Assembly (NCBI GenBank): GCA_964036665.1
Contig: OZ038532.1
Span: 18,007,037 to 18,071,036 of the forward strand
Source: Gordius sp. MW1
Lineage: Eukaryota; Nematomorpha; Gordioida; Gordea; Gordiidae
Reading direction: 5' to 3'
Length of the DNA: 64,000 nt
The notes under the pieces were generated by a model. It saw only the letters and a list, made by a program, of their open reading frames with translations, was not told the DNA's origin and searched no databases. A program made the translations under genes and the position numbers. Shown here in pieces: positions 1-11,316 of this stretch. Each line of letters starts with the position of its first letter. The stretch's first letter is position 1.

Positions 1-1454
1 TCATAGAATCTTGTTGTAGTAATAGGTAAGACCTATCTCCATAGGGAAAAAATCCAAAAAATTTTTTTTGTCGATTGGTCATCTCATAATGGCCGAAATG
101 GCCAATATGGCATAACTACTGTTGAACTCTCTCAAACCGTTTCAAATTTGAGACAAATGTTTTATACTACCTATTAACCAAATTAAATAAAAGAGAAAGT
201 TGGGCGGCCATCTTGAAGTGGTCATAAATTGCTAGAAACGGTATTTTATTTATTTGGTGCCAAAATGAGCCTCTAAAATTGGTTTTATTACTCATTTAGC
301 CATCTTATAATATTATTATATCTATTATACAAATATTTTTGCTATAAATTAACACCCCAACCCCCCCCCCCCCCCATATTTCCTATAAATTACAATCAAA
401 ATAGGGAGTGGTTTTTCTTCGAATTTTGAAATAGAAACAGCTTTGAAAAATGACCTTAAATAATAATTTATTTCAAAGTATATATTCATTGTTTGTTATT
501 CGATATGTAAAAGTATTAAAAAAAAGTATGACGGAGGGCATGTCTTCAAGCGCCTATAAAAAATTAATTTAACATATCTGAAGTATATTTTAGGTAAGGC
601 AATATGTTTTAGTGTCGCATCAAGCATTTCGTTTTAAATAAGGTATAAGTTCTCCGGTTGAGGTTAAAGGTGATACAATTTTTAATATATCCCATTTCTT
701 TAGAGATATTTTGTGAAATTTATCTAAGCGAAAGGGTTCGCATGGGTTAAGCAAACTAACTATTATTTTTTCATCGTCATAATTTTTATTATAAATTAGA
801 TTCAAAATTTCGAACGTCTAGGGGATAATTAGTTGATAGTAAAATTAAACGATAAAGTAATTTTATTAAAAGAATTCGACATCATTTAAAATTCGCGCTA
901 GAGGTCATACAAATTAATTCATACGCGCCAAAAAAGAAATCAATCTGTGTTGATAAGGCAATTTTAAAGCCTATATTCAATAATCCTGACGATTTTATTA
1001 TCTATTTCACGAGCCTGTTTCCAAATTACAATAAAATAATTTGTGGGAAAAAATTACTCGCTATTTTGATTTAAGATTAAAGGGGGGGGGGGGGTTGGGG
1101 TGTTAATTTATAGCAAAAATATTTGTATAATAGATATAATAATATTATAAGATGGCTAAATGAGTAAAAAAACCAATTTTGGAGGGTCATTTTGGCGCCA
1201 AATAAATAAAATACCGTTTCTAGCAATTTATGACCACTTCAAGATGGCCGCCCAACTTTCTCTTTTATTTAATTTGATTAATAGGTAGTATAAAACATTT
1301 GTCTCAAATTTGAAACGGTTTGAGAGGGTTCAACAGTAGTTATGCCATATTGGCCATTTCGGCCATTATGAGATGACCAATCGACAAAAAAAATTTTTTG
1401 GATTTTTTCCCTATGGAGATAGGTCTTACCTATTACTACAACAAGATTCTATGA
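1..1454. mobile_element. Long-TIR DNA element (MITE/foldback type)
   Basis: The first ~375 bases reappear as their reverse complement at 1082-1454, ending in the mirror of the opening bases (TCATAGAATC / GATTCTATGA). The arms end inward in homopolymers: a C run at 361-375 and a G run at 1082-1094. The ~700-bp core carries only a 61-codon minus frame (620-805) that matches no transposase I know. Long TIRs with a non-coding core suggest a non-autonomous element. Its left end coincides with the window edge, so the terminus and target duplication cannot be checked. Confidence 0.8.
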
Positions 1455-2043
1455 TTTGGGGGCCAATAACTTATGAATTTTATTGAATATAGCGTCACAA
1501 CCCGATTTTTTAAATGACCGATTTTCGACCTTTGAGCGCCCATAACTCGAAAAGTAGTGGCCCAAATGAGCTAAAATTTTCGAAAATTAATAATTTTACT
1601 AGTTTTAACATTTCCACCAAATTTTATAAAATTCTGAGGGGGTCGGCCGAAAAACGCCTTTTTATGATCGATTTGACATGGAATGTCCCTATAGAGTATG
1701 GAAGTTTCTTATCCTCAAAAATCAACCCAAAAAGCGAGCTAGGATTAGTGTTTCGATCTCGTCTCAACTTTTTAAAAGAATGTTATAATAAATAAAAATT
1801 TCTCTTGATTTATCAAAATTATTAAAAAGCGATAAATTTTCAAAAATAAGAATCTTAATTATTTTGACAAAGACTAAATGCGCCATGTCATTGACGATAT
1901 GATCAAATTCTGTGTCTGACAAATATAAATACACTTAGAAATATATATGTTTACCCTTATTTGACTTGGTTATAAATTTGGGCTATTTGATATCTTTTAT
2001 CTGGCTAAGCTTAAAACTCAAGGTAGACCCTTTTTATACTAAA
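1455..2043. other. No gene recognised; repeat-like sequence
   Basis: One 93-codon plus frame (1514-1795) is open, but it has no recognisable motif, is low in complexity, and starts in sequence that resembles transposon non-coding DNA. I see no promoter, splice signal or RNA gene. Confidence 0.4.
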
Positions 2044-3567
2044 CTAGCTGTGCCCGACCAAGCGTTGCTTTGGCTCAGTCCTTAAGTGGTTAATTAAGTA
2101 TAAGCTATTAATAAGACTTATCTAAAATGGGGTCATATATGAAATAATTTATAATGTGAAAGGTCCGAATGATTTTATGAACCCACTATTTTTAGTATAT
2201 ATTTATATAATAAGACAAACCAAATGCAAATTCTGTTTTAGTCATCAAATCCGACTAAAATTAAATGTTTTTGAAAAAATTGCTTATTATTGCTGTTACT
2301 TATTATACAATTATACCATTATTTTATTTTTCTAGTTAGCTGGTTTATTTGAAATACAATTTTCTTTAATATAATAAAATAATTAATTGAAGGATGGATA
2401 ATTATTAAAAATATGCTTCTATGATCGACCACGTGATAATAATGACAAAAACTGCATAATTTAAATTTTATTTATTTAATTTAAATAGTCTGTTAAACCC
2501 CAATAATTTTAACCGACTGTAACATTTTTATTATACTTTTAAATATCTAATCGAGAAAACTTCAGCTTTGTACGTATGACGTCATTATTGTATATGCTGC
2601 TATAAATGAAACTGGACGGGAAATGTCAGATATTTTTAAAACAAAAAGGTATTTTAGGAATCTGAAAAAGCTATTTTACCCCTGGCCTATCTGGGCATCT
2701 ACGGCTAAATTTTCGCTCGAATCGGATCTGAAGTTTCAGAATTTAGCCCTTTTTTAAAACCAAAAGGCCGAGAAATGTCCGATATTTTTAAAACTAAAAG
2801 GAATTTTAGCAATCTGAAAAAGCTATTTTACACCTGGCCGCCCTGAGAACCTACGGGTAAAGTTTCGCGCGAATCGGGCCGGTAGTTTCAGAATTTATTC
2901 TCATTTAAATATCTCATTTAATAAAAATTAATGATAGATAAATAATGACATTTATATATAAATAGCATTTACTCAGTATAATCAACGTTGGACTATTTTA
3001 TATTACATTTAAATTATTATATATACTTTCATCTTTCTCATTTAAAATATCTCATTTAATGATACTGAGAAAAATTCATCTTCTTCACCTATACATTTTC
3101 TCAAATAATCTATAATTTTATTTATTTCAGGTTAATTCATAAATTTTATGTTGTCACCGTTAAGAAAAGATGACGTTTAAGAAATTTAATTCATTAATTT
3201 TATATTGTCACCGTTAAGAAAAGATGACGTTTAGGAAATTTAATTCATAAATTTTATGTTGTCACCGTTAAGAAAAGATTACGTTTTACAAACTACTATA
3301 AGTGATACACTTTTACTACAGAACTGTCTGTATATTCAAATTTTCAACGAACGCGAGGGGTGCGTTTGATTGACATTTTATTGAACGTCAAAACGTATAA
3401 AACCCAATATCTCGAAAATTAAAAGGAATTTTAGGATTCGGAAAAAGCTATTTTACCCCTGGCCGCCCTGGGAACCTAGGGGTAAATTTTCGCGCGAATC
3501 GGACCGGTAGTTTCAGAATTTAGCTCTTACATACATATATACATACACTTTACTTTATATATATAGA
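2044..3567 (-). mobile_element. Non-autonomous Helitron
   Basis: Read on the minus strand the element opens TCTATATATATAAAG at 3567 and closes CACAGCTAG at 2044, with host A before and T after: the TC...CTRR ends and A/T insertion of Helitrons. A bulged hairpin (CCAA..GC / GC..TTGG) lies just inside the 3' end. The same 5' end is found at 59579. The interior has three diverged copies of a ~130-bp module (near 2629, 2768, 3410) and a 54-bp tandem repeat. No Rep/helicase frame is visible. Confidence 0.8.
3133..3290. repeat. 54-bp tandem repeat, three copies
   Basis: Three head-to-tail copies begin at 3133, 3187 and 3241, each containing TTGTCACCGTTAAGAAAAGA. They lie inside the Helitron and differ by only a few bases. 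Confidence 0.85.
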
Positions 3568-4639
3568 TTAAGGCAAACGTTTTAATCCATGGATATTACC
3601 ATCATCAATTATAGCCCATAGAGTTTATTGTATGTACCACAAAGTGTGAGTGTATAACTTGAATAACAATAATACTATTTCTAAAATTAATAACTTATTG
3701 CACATATAAAACATTGTAAAAACAGCAATAAAAGTAGCATTATTATTGAGATAAGATCTTAAGGTTTTGCACCTGGTTTTATAACAAAAATCATAATAAT
3801 CAAAAAGTAACTACTATTATATTATAGTTTAAGGTCCCATTTTATGTTCCAACAAATTATTTTTCTTTTCTAATAAACTTTGCCTTTAATTATATACTTG
3901 TTAGTAGTATACGTTGGCATATTTAGATGGCATAATAGCCACATTTTTTGGAAATTATAGTAAATTCGAATGCGCCTGCCAAGCCCACTTTGAAATGTTA
4001 AAAGCCATTTTTTACGAAACAATGTTATTTAATTCATTTATGAGTTAACGCATAAAAATCATAAAAAATTAATGATTTATTAATTGCGAGATCATCGAAA
4101 ACTCGAATAAACTAATATATGCTAGGGTGCTTAATTATCTCGAACCACCTTAGTTTAACTAGGATGATTTTTCAAATTAATTAACCACCGGTTTAATATT
4201 ATTACATCAGGCAGGAAGAATTGCGGAATTAAAAAAATGCTTATCTCATTCTAACACAAATATGTTATATATAATAATGCTATGGATATAGGAAATGTGT
4301 GAAAAATATATTTTTAATTTATGCACATACTTAAAGGGCCATTCATAAGTAAGTAAATGAATCAAAATTACAAAAATTTGGGATTTTTGCAATATATTAA
4401 ATATTTACTACACTTGGGGTTTTTAATATCAAATATATTCCATCTAATACCTTAAATGTAAATCATACAAAATAAAAATACACAATTAAATTTGATAAAA
4501 TTTTAAAAACTATAAAAAAATTTAAGTCGAGATCTCGCCAAAAAATCTCGCATCGTCTCGTCTCGACTTGAAAATTTTTGTCAAGAAAGTAACTTTATTT
4601 TTACTAAACAGTTAATAAAATAATTTAATTACAGTTACA
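3568..4639. other. No gene seen
   Basis: AT-rich sequence with no long open frame, splice-delimited exon or clear repeat boundary. A short imperfect GTCTCG-rich hairpin-like stretch sits near 4528-4568. Confidence 0.4.
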
Positions 4640-5237
4640 CGAAGCCCGATCCTACCCAAGCCCGCTGGCAGAATTTTAAAAAATAATCAGGCCTCACTAA
4701 AGCAAATTAATCTCTTAAAACAAAAAATTATAATAAACTGAACCCGATATTAAATTATCTTCGCACAGCGTACATTATTAGCTTCCAAACTTCAGCTTTT
4801 CCGTTGTCTATTATAATACCCCTGACCTGAATAAATCTTATTTTAGTATTTAAACTAGATTCATAGTAGCTGTTACAACTTTAGAAATTAAGATATTTAT
4901 ATTTCAAAAAGTTTGTAATTTTGAACTATTAAAAACATATTTTATAAAGTTAAATTTTTAGCTTTAAATGAGTAGCTGAATAAATTGAAACGAGTGAGAG
5001 ATTTTTTATTTCAAAACTTTGTAAATTACGAGTAATAACAACATAATGCATTTTAAATTTAGATGGTAAAATACCTTCAAATATAATTTTTCACAATTTT
5101 ATTTAAAAAATTGGGTCGGGCTCGGGTTGGGCCAAAAAAATATATTTTGGGCTCGTCCCGGGCTCGGGCAAAATAAAATTTGAGATATCGGGCTCGGGCC
5201 GGGCTCGGGCATAAGAAATTTGATTTAGCAGGGCTCT
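4640..5237. mobile_element. hAT-like non-autonomous element
   Basis: A 598-bp stretch is flanked by AGTTACA (4633-4639 and 5238-5244). It starts in a GCCCGATCC-type sequence and ends in GGCTCGGGC repeats followed by GGGCTCT, so both ends carry the same GC-rich motif in inverse orientation. The middle is AT-rich and non-coding. A 7-8-bp duplication fits hAT. Related GGGCC/GGGCTCG sequence occurs near 53355-53455. Confidence 0.55.
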
Positions 5238-5274
5238 AGTTACAGTTTCCCTGCAATTGAACAAATTAATAACA

Positions 5275-6555
5275 ATTCTTCTCTTCTTCTTCTTTATCAG
5301 TTATTTGGCCCACAGTCGTGGGGTTTGTTTTGATTAGTTTCTTTTATCTTGACCGGGTGAGTGCCATATCTTGACTAATCTCTTTTGTTTTCGTTACTTT
5401 ATTGACTTGCCCTTTCCACGTGACACGAGGCCGTCCTCTTCCTCTTTTTCCCCGTACCTTCATGTCCCGTACTTTTCGATTTACGTAATTCGTGTGCCTC
5501 ATTAGTATATGCTCATACCACCTTAGCCGATATCGTTAATCATGTCCACCATAGGTTGAATACCCATTTTTGTCATGAGCAGGTCATTCGTCATATGGTC
5601 GAGCTTAGTATACCCCAAGCTCCACCGTATCATTCTCATCTCCGTGGCTTGCAATAGCTTTCCTTCCGTGGTGTTTAATGCCCATGTTTCACTTCCATAG
5701 AGTTAGACCGATCTTACGATGGATTTGTAAGCTTTGCTCTTCAACTATTTTGGCATTTTTTTGTGGCACATTACACCGGATATACTTCGCCATAAGCCAT
5801 CCTTTTTGGATCCGGGCATTGACTTCTGTTGCGCAACCTCCCTCTTGATGTAGCATCGAGCCGAGGTATGTAAACCTGTCTACTTTTGGGTATTTTAGAT
5901 GGTCATCCAGCGCTGGGGTGTTTGTACCGTTTATTTCCATGTATACCGTTTTTCCATCGTTGACCTTTAAACCATATCCAGCTAAGCGCTTTGACCACTT
6001 TTCGGCTTCTTCGAATAATTTCTCCCTTGTTTCCTCGCATAGTACTATATCATCGGGATATAGCATACACCATGGTGATGGCTTTTGAACGTCCCTCGTT
6101 ACCGTGTCTATAAATATTAAATAAAAAGGGACTTACAGCAGATCCTTGATGTAATTCAATTTTAACCCGGAAAGATTTAGAGCCTCCAACTGTCGTCCTA
6201 ACGCAAGAGTTAGAGGCTTCATAAATATTTTTCATAAGCCTATATATGCGTCAGGGATATTTTGTTTTCTCAGGCACCACCATATTAAATAGCGGGGGAC
6301 CGTGTCATAAGCTTTCTCCAAGTCGATAAAGACCATATGTAGGTCTTCCTCTTTTCACCATACTTATCCATCATTTGTTTTAGTGCGAAGATTGGGTCAT
6401 TTGTGGATTTGCCGGCCACAAACCCGAATTGATTATCCAATATTTCCACTTTTCAGCCATGTTACTAAATTTCTTTCCATAGGCTTCGGAGTGGCAAGTT
6501 AGCTTGATACCTCTGTAATTGCCATAGTCTTGAGGGTCTCCTTTGCCTTTAAATA
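5275..6555 (-). pseudogene. RTE-like LINE: RT C-terminal part and 3' tail
   Basis: Minus-strand frames 6235-6050 and 6066-5689 give the RT palm region (ELHQGSAVSPFLFN), then LYPDDIVLCEE, where the catalytic box reads YPDD instead of the usual YADD, then the thumb region with YLGSMLHQEGG. A C-terminal GRGRPR tract lies near 5430 and the (CTT)n/(GAA)n tail at 5278-5300. The palm and YPDD parts are in different frames, so the copy is dead. Confidence 0.85.
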
Positions 6556-6559
6556 AGGG

Positions 6560-6956
6560 TGTAGAGGCTCTTTCGCACGCTACTTTCCCTTGACCCCGTC
6601 TAGGCGAATTCTAACACGTTACTTTATTTAATAGCCCCTCGCTTGTACTTAACCATCACGTAATTTTTATTTTAATAGCCCCTCGCTTGTACTTAACCAT
6701 CACGTGATTTTTATTTTAATAGCCCCTCGCTTGTACTTAACCATCACGTGATTTTTATTTTAATAGCCCCTCGCTTGTACTTAACCATCACGTGATTTTT
6801 ATTTTAATAGCCCCTCGCTTGTATTCAACCATCGCCTGATTATTCAAATGATAATGGGCTCGCGCAGCTACATAAGCACAACCTTCAAAACTAACAGGAT
6901 CATTATTAATTTTTTCGCATAAGTATCTTTTCTAAATAATGAAATAAACCACTTCA
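6560..6956 (+). repeat. 5' LTR
   Basis: Starts TGTAGAGGCT and ends CCACTTCA. It contains five 44-bp tandem copies (repeat motif at 6631, 6675, 6719, 6763, 6807) with AGCCCCTCGCTTGT and CATCACGTGATT. At 397 bp it is longer than the 3' LTR (362 bp) and carries two more repeat copies. Confidence 0.9.
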
Positions 6957-6958
6957 TT

Positions 6959-6966
6959 TGGGACCC
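6959..6966 (+). promoter_or_regulatory. Primer-binding site (degenerate, tRNA-Trp type)
   Basis: TGGGACCC begins three bases after the 5' LTR. The second copy of the LTR-end junction, inside the 3' LTR (about 11195-11208), reads TTTGGTGAC. The parental site was therefore probably TGGTGACC, the tRNA-Trp-type site known from CsRn1 elements, and a T has been lost here. Confidence 0.6.
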
Positions 6967-6970
6967 AAAA

Positions 6971-7939
6971 ATGTCCACGCAACCATCTGATATGGAGGTT
7001 AAAAGCGAAAATGCCACATATTTTAAACTGCCACAGTTTAACAATATAAAACCCCGCTCATGGTTCATCCAAATAGAGGCTCTTTTCTTGGTAAGAAAGA
7101 TAAAAAGCGAAGCTACCAAAGTTGGGTGCTTAATAGAAGCCTTGCCACTGGAAATAACAATCGAAATTCAAGACATCCTACAAAATATGCCCGACATTTT
7201 ACCCTATACAACCATGAAAGCAGCCATCATAGACCGCACTAGCCAATCCGATTCTGCTAGACTTCGTGCTCTTCTCACAACTGTCGAATTAGGAGATCGC
7301 ACCCCATCCCAGCTTCTGCGTTTCATGAAAAATCTTCTGGGAACGAATTCCATGGATGAACGAGTTCTTAAAGAACTTTGGTTAGAAAAACTTCCAATAA
7401 ACATGACCGGCATTTTGGCAATTGTTTCTGACGAGCAGTCCCTCTCCAAATTGGCCGAAACTGCGGACAAAATTGTAGAGACCTACCACAACTCCACATG
7501 TCCAATTGTAAATGTAGTCACGGAAGATGAATCGACTCGGCTTAGGGAGATGATTGCAAAACTCACACAGGAGGTACAAAATTTAAAAATCTCAATCAAT
7601 AGGCCACGTGATCGTTCCAACTCGAGACGCCGCAATCCCTCTACCGTTCGCCACCCTAGCGCGCATATTCAACCAAATATACTTTGTTGGTACCATTACC
7701 GCTTTAAAGACAAGGCGCTCAAATGCGTGCAACCTTGCGCATTTAACCCCCCCCCCCTCGACAAACTAGTAGACCACCCAGGGATGGCGACGCCAGGACT
7801 TGGTCTAAAACTTAGTCGCCTATTTTACATATTCGACAAATCCACGGGTCAGCGATTTCTCATTGACACAGGCGCGGAAATTTCCGTTATTCCGCCTTCT
7901 CGAGACCATTCCTTGACCCCTTCATATGTGCAACTTTAG
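6971..7939 (+). pseudogene. Gag and protease N-terminal part
   Basis: Starts with an ATG 14 bases after the 5' LTR. Gag capsid-like sequence is followed near residue 238 by CWYHYRFKDKALKCVQPC, the CHCC nucleocapsid motif of the CsRn1 clade, and then by the aspartic protease motif LIDTGAEISVIP near residue 297. The frame stops at TAG 7937-7939, but downstream protease sequence continues in the same frame (7988-8545), so this is a point stop in a Gag-Pol fusion and not a natural end. A poly-C tract near 7750 lies in the reading frame. Confidence 0.88.
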
Positions 7940-9475
7940 GCCGCCAATTCTACCCCTATCAAAACATATGGCCAAAAGCTTTTCACTTTGGACCTCGGCC
8001 TACGCAAAGAATTTAGATGGATTTTTACAATAGCAGACGTTCAACAGCCAATCATCGGAGCCGATTTTCTTAATCACTACCATCTAGTAGTTGATATAAA
8101 AAAGAAGCAGCTTTTCGACACTCAAACGACATTAACATCTGCAGGCAAGGCTACACTCGCTACGTCAATCAACATACAAGTTGGGATAATTGGCACCTCC
8201 CCCATCAAATCACTACTTCAGAAGTATGCCTCCATAGTGTCCCCTTCTGATTATAAGGCTCAAGTAACTCATAGCACTCAACACCATATCCACACCAACG
8301 GCCCCCCGGTTCGCTCAAAATCAAGGAGACTCTTCCCGGACAAGCTTAAGATTGCCCGAGACGAATTTACTCACATGCTCGCACTTGGTTTAATCCGTCC
8401 CTCTAACAGTGACTGGTCCTCACCCCTGCACATGGTACCCAAGAAGGCCGCGGGAGATTGGAGACCTTGTGGCGACTATTGCATGCTCAACAGTCGTACA
8501 ATTCCCGACTGTTATCCCCTTCCCAACTCCATGATTTTGCGCTGACCCTTTGCAATAAAACGGTATTCTCAAAGATCTACTTAGTCAGGGCATACCACCA
8601 ATTCCAATGGCCCCCGAGGATATTTCTAAAACCGCCATCACAACCCCGTTCGGTCTTTTTGAATTTCTTCGCATGCCATTTGGCCTTCGCAACGCTGCCC
8701 AGACGTTTCAACGCTTTATGGACCAAGTTTTTAGAGAACTTGACTTTGTTTTTGTTTACCTTGACGACGTGCTCATCGCGAGTTCTTCCATTGATGAACA
8801 CCACAATCATATTAGACTGGTTTTTGAAAGACTCAAGTCTTTCGGTATTAAAATCAGTCAGGATAAATGCGTATGGTGTCAAAACAAAATTAATATTTTT
8901 GGGACACAAAATCACCCCTCAAGGTTTGTCACCCCTTCAGGACAAGGTGGAAGCAATCCTCAATTTCCCACAGCCTACTTCGATAACTCAGTTGAGACGC
9001 TTTTTAGGGATGATTAATTTTTATAGCCGGTTTATTCCGATGTGTGCCGATTTACTCAAACCTCTCACCGATTTGCTCGACGGTTCAAAGAAGACAATTT
9101 CCTGCACCCCGGAAGCTTCGACTGCTTTTAACAACGCCAAACTCGCTTTAAGCAATGTCGTGCCTCTCTCCCATCTTCAAAAAGACGCTCAACTCTCAAT
9201 CACCACCAACGCCTCTAACTCAGCTGTAGGAGCCGTATTACATCAAACAACTAACGGTAATACGCTGTCTTTGGCCTTTTTTTCCCCAAAAGCTAACAAA
9301 AACTCAACAACGATACAGTGCATTCGGTCGCGAATTATTAGCAATATATTTAACAATCCGCCATTACCGCCATTATTTAGAAGGTCATGAATTCACTATT
9401 TATACAGACCACAAGCCACTAACTTATGCTTTCAGTACACCTTTCGACAAATACTCCCCGTGAGAGATTAGACAG
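7940..9475 (+). pseudogene. Pol: protease end, reverse transcriptase, RNase H
   Basis: IIGADFLNHYHLVVD ends the protease. The RT begins near 8280; GDWRPCGDY is at 8451-8477, TPFGLFEFLRMPFGLRNAAQ near 8645, and the catalytic box VYLDDVL at 8755-8775. RNase H follows with LAFFSPK (about 9270) and TDHKPLTYAF (about 9398). The reading frame changes near 8540, 8600, 8890 and 9305, and a TGA interrupts RNase H near 9461. All domains are recognisable but no intact polyprotein exists. Confidence 0.88.
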
Positions 9476-10917
9476 TTGGACTATATTTCGCAATATACTA
9501 CCGATCTCCAATATATAGCTGGCAAATCAAATGTAGTCGCTGACACCCTCTCAAGGTCTGAAATTGATTCCGTTGATTTTAAAGACAGGCCCCTAGTAGA
9601 AAGGTTAGCTTTGGCTCAGATGGAAGAAAAGTCGGCATTTCAGGACCTAAAGTCCCTAAAATTAACGCAACTTCCTATACCTGGCTCTGATTTGACCGTG
9701 CAATGCGACATGTCCACAACTTCACCTCGACCACTCGTTCCAACTTCACTCAGACGCGTAATTTTTGATAACTTCCACAACTTATCACACCCTGGTACGC
9801 GTGCAACACTTAAGCTGATTTCACGTCGATATGTTTGGCCCTCCATAAATATGGATGTAAGGAAATGGGCCAAATCATGCGTTGCTTGTCAAAAATCGAA
9901 GATTCATCGTCACATAAAAGCCCCTTTAGGCACATTTGCTGAACCTGACGCTCGATTTAGCCACATCCAAGTCGATCTCGTTGGTCCACTACCACCGCGA
10001 ATGGATATACCCACTTACTCACCATTATTGACCGTTTCACACGATGGCCTGTCGCCATGCCGATCCGTGACACCTCAGCCCAAACGGTTGCAAAAGCTCT
10101 GATCAAGTATTGGATAGCTGACCTCGGAGTACCATCAAGCCTCACAACAGATAAAGGTCCCCAGTTTGAGTCCCAATTATTTCGGAATCTCACGCAACTC
10201 CTTGGTGTAAATCACATCACAACCACTGCCTATCATCCACAAGCCAACGGCATGATTGAGAGATTTCATCGACAGTTGAAAAGTTCCTTGATGGCACAAG
10301 GTGACACAAACAAATGAGATGAGCTCTTACCATTAATTTTGCTTGGCATTCGAACCACAATCAAGGAAGACTTAGGTTGCACTCCAGCCAAATTAGTTTA
10401 TGGCACTACACTTAGACTTCCCGGCGAATTTTTCACGAACTCAAGAACACCTCATAACGCCTCCGAATTTATTTAAATGCCTAAAACAACATTTTTACCA
10501 TTTACCTTTTAAAAAAGTCAGGACACAATTGACAAATGCGAGTACAACTTCACTTCTTAGGGACTGTAAATACGTTTTTATCCGTAATGATTTCGTTCGA
10601 AAAAGTTTGGTGCCACCATATGACGGGCCGTCATATGGTGGCACCTCAGAGTAAAGTCCAAACATGCTAAATATTTCATTATTGAAAAAAACGGAAAAGC
10701 TGACTCAGTTTCGATCGAGCGATTGAAACCTGCATATTTAGATACTTCAACTCAGCCGCTTACGGATACCGAAAATGTAAATCCACCCAAAGTTTGTCCC
10801 TCCGACGACATCGCCGGACCAGCTAACTCCGACCCAGACCTAACAAAATCAAAAGAAAACCCATACATCACATCGAGAGGAAGGCACGTGCATTGGCGCT
10901 ATAAACTATTACACTAG
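9476..10917 (+). pseudogene. Pol: integrase
   Basis: The RNase H end (LSRSE) leads into an integrase. The zinc module reads H (SHPGT) ... CVACQ. Core acidic residues are seen in IQVDLVGPL (first D), TTDKGPQFES (second D) and GMIERFHRQLK (E). The frame shifts near 10015, a TGA replaces an expected Trp codon at 10315-10317, and a palindrome disrupts the C-terminal PPYDGP region at 10609-10645. Downstream 10723-10917 is open and includes ERLKPAYLD. Confidence 0.86.
10609..10645. repeat. Perfect 37-bp palindrome in integrase C-terminus
   Basis: Two 18-base arms with a single central G at 10627 (GCCACCATATGACGG / CCGTCATATGGTGGC). It follows the codons for PPYDGP and shifts the frame of the remaining C-terminal sequence. 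Confidence 0.95.
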
Positions 10918-10950
10918 CCACAACTCTCCGAGTGGAGCCCCGAGGATAGT

Positions 10951-11312
10951 TGTAGAGGCTACGAATTATTTTAATAGCCCCTCGCTTGTACTTAACCATC
11001 ACGTTATTTTTATTTTAATAGCCCCTCGCTTGTACTTAACCATCACGTTATTTTTATTTTAATAGCCCCTCGCTTGTATTCAACCATCGCCTGATTATTC
11101 AAATGATAATGGGCTCGCGCAGCTACATAAGCACAACCTTTAAAACTAACACGATCATATTATTCATTTTTTCGCTAAATAATGAAATAAACCACTTCAT
11201 TTGGTGACAATGGGCTCGCGCAGCTACATAAGCACAACCTTTAAAACTAACAGGATCATTATTCATTTTTTCGCTTAAGTATCTCTTCTAAATAATGAAA
11301 TAAACCACTTCA
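10951..11312 (+). repeat. 3' LTR with internal duplication
   Basis: Starts TGTAGAGGCT, matching the 5' LTR, and ends TTCA. It carries only three 44-bp tandem copies (10974, 11018, 11062). An internal duplication repeats the segment starting AATGGGCTCGCGCAGC, and the join between its two copies contains an LTR end followed by primer-site sequence. A purine-biased stretch (10930-10949) precedes it, in the place of a polypurine tract. Confidence 0.88.
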
Positions 11313-11316
11313 AGGG

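Larger units (their letters stand above)
6560..11312 (+). mobile_element. CsRn1-clade Ty3/gypsy LTR retrotransposon
   Basis: A 4753-bp element between TG...CA LTRs, flanked by AGGG (6556-6559 and 11313-11316). It sits inside the minus-strand LINE; the other LINE copy (22699-22720) shows the uninterrupted target. Order is LTR, primer site, gag, protease, RT, RNase H, integrase, LTR. Gag has the CHCC motif typical of the CsRn1 clade (CWYHYRFKDKALKCVQPC). At least three in-frame stops and several frameshifts make it defective. No env frame is present. Confidence 0.92.

Noticed and set aside
1514-1795. 93-codon plus frame
   Set aside because: No motif or codon pattern; flanking sequence looks like transposon non-coding DNA.
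3133-3290. CRISPR-like array
   Set aside because: The repeats are direct head-to-tail with no unique spacers, inside a Helitron in eukaryotic DNA.
8577-8915. 112-codon minus frame
   Set aside because: It is antisense to the RT domain of the LTR element, with no motif of its own.
6560-11312. Endogenous retrovirus with env
   Set aside because: No env-like frame lies between integrase and the 3' LTR; domain order and the CHCC Gag motif fit a CsRn1-clade retrotransposon.
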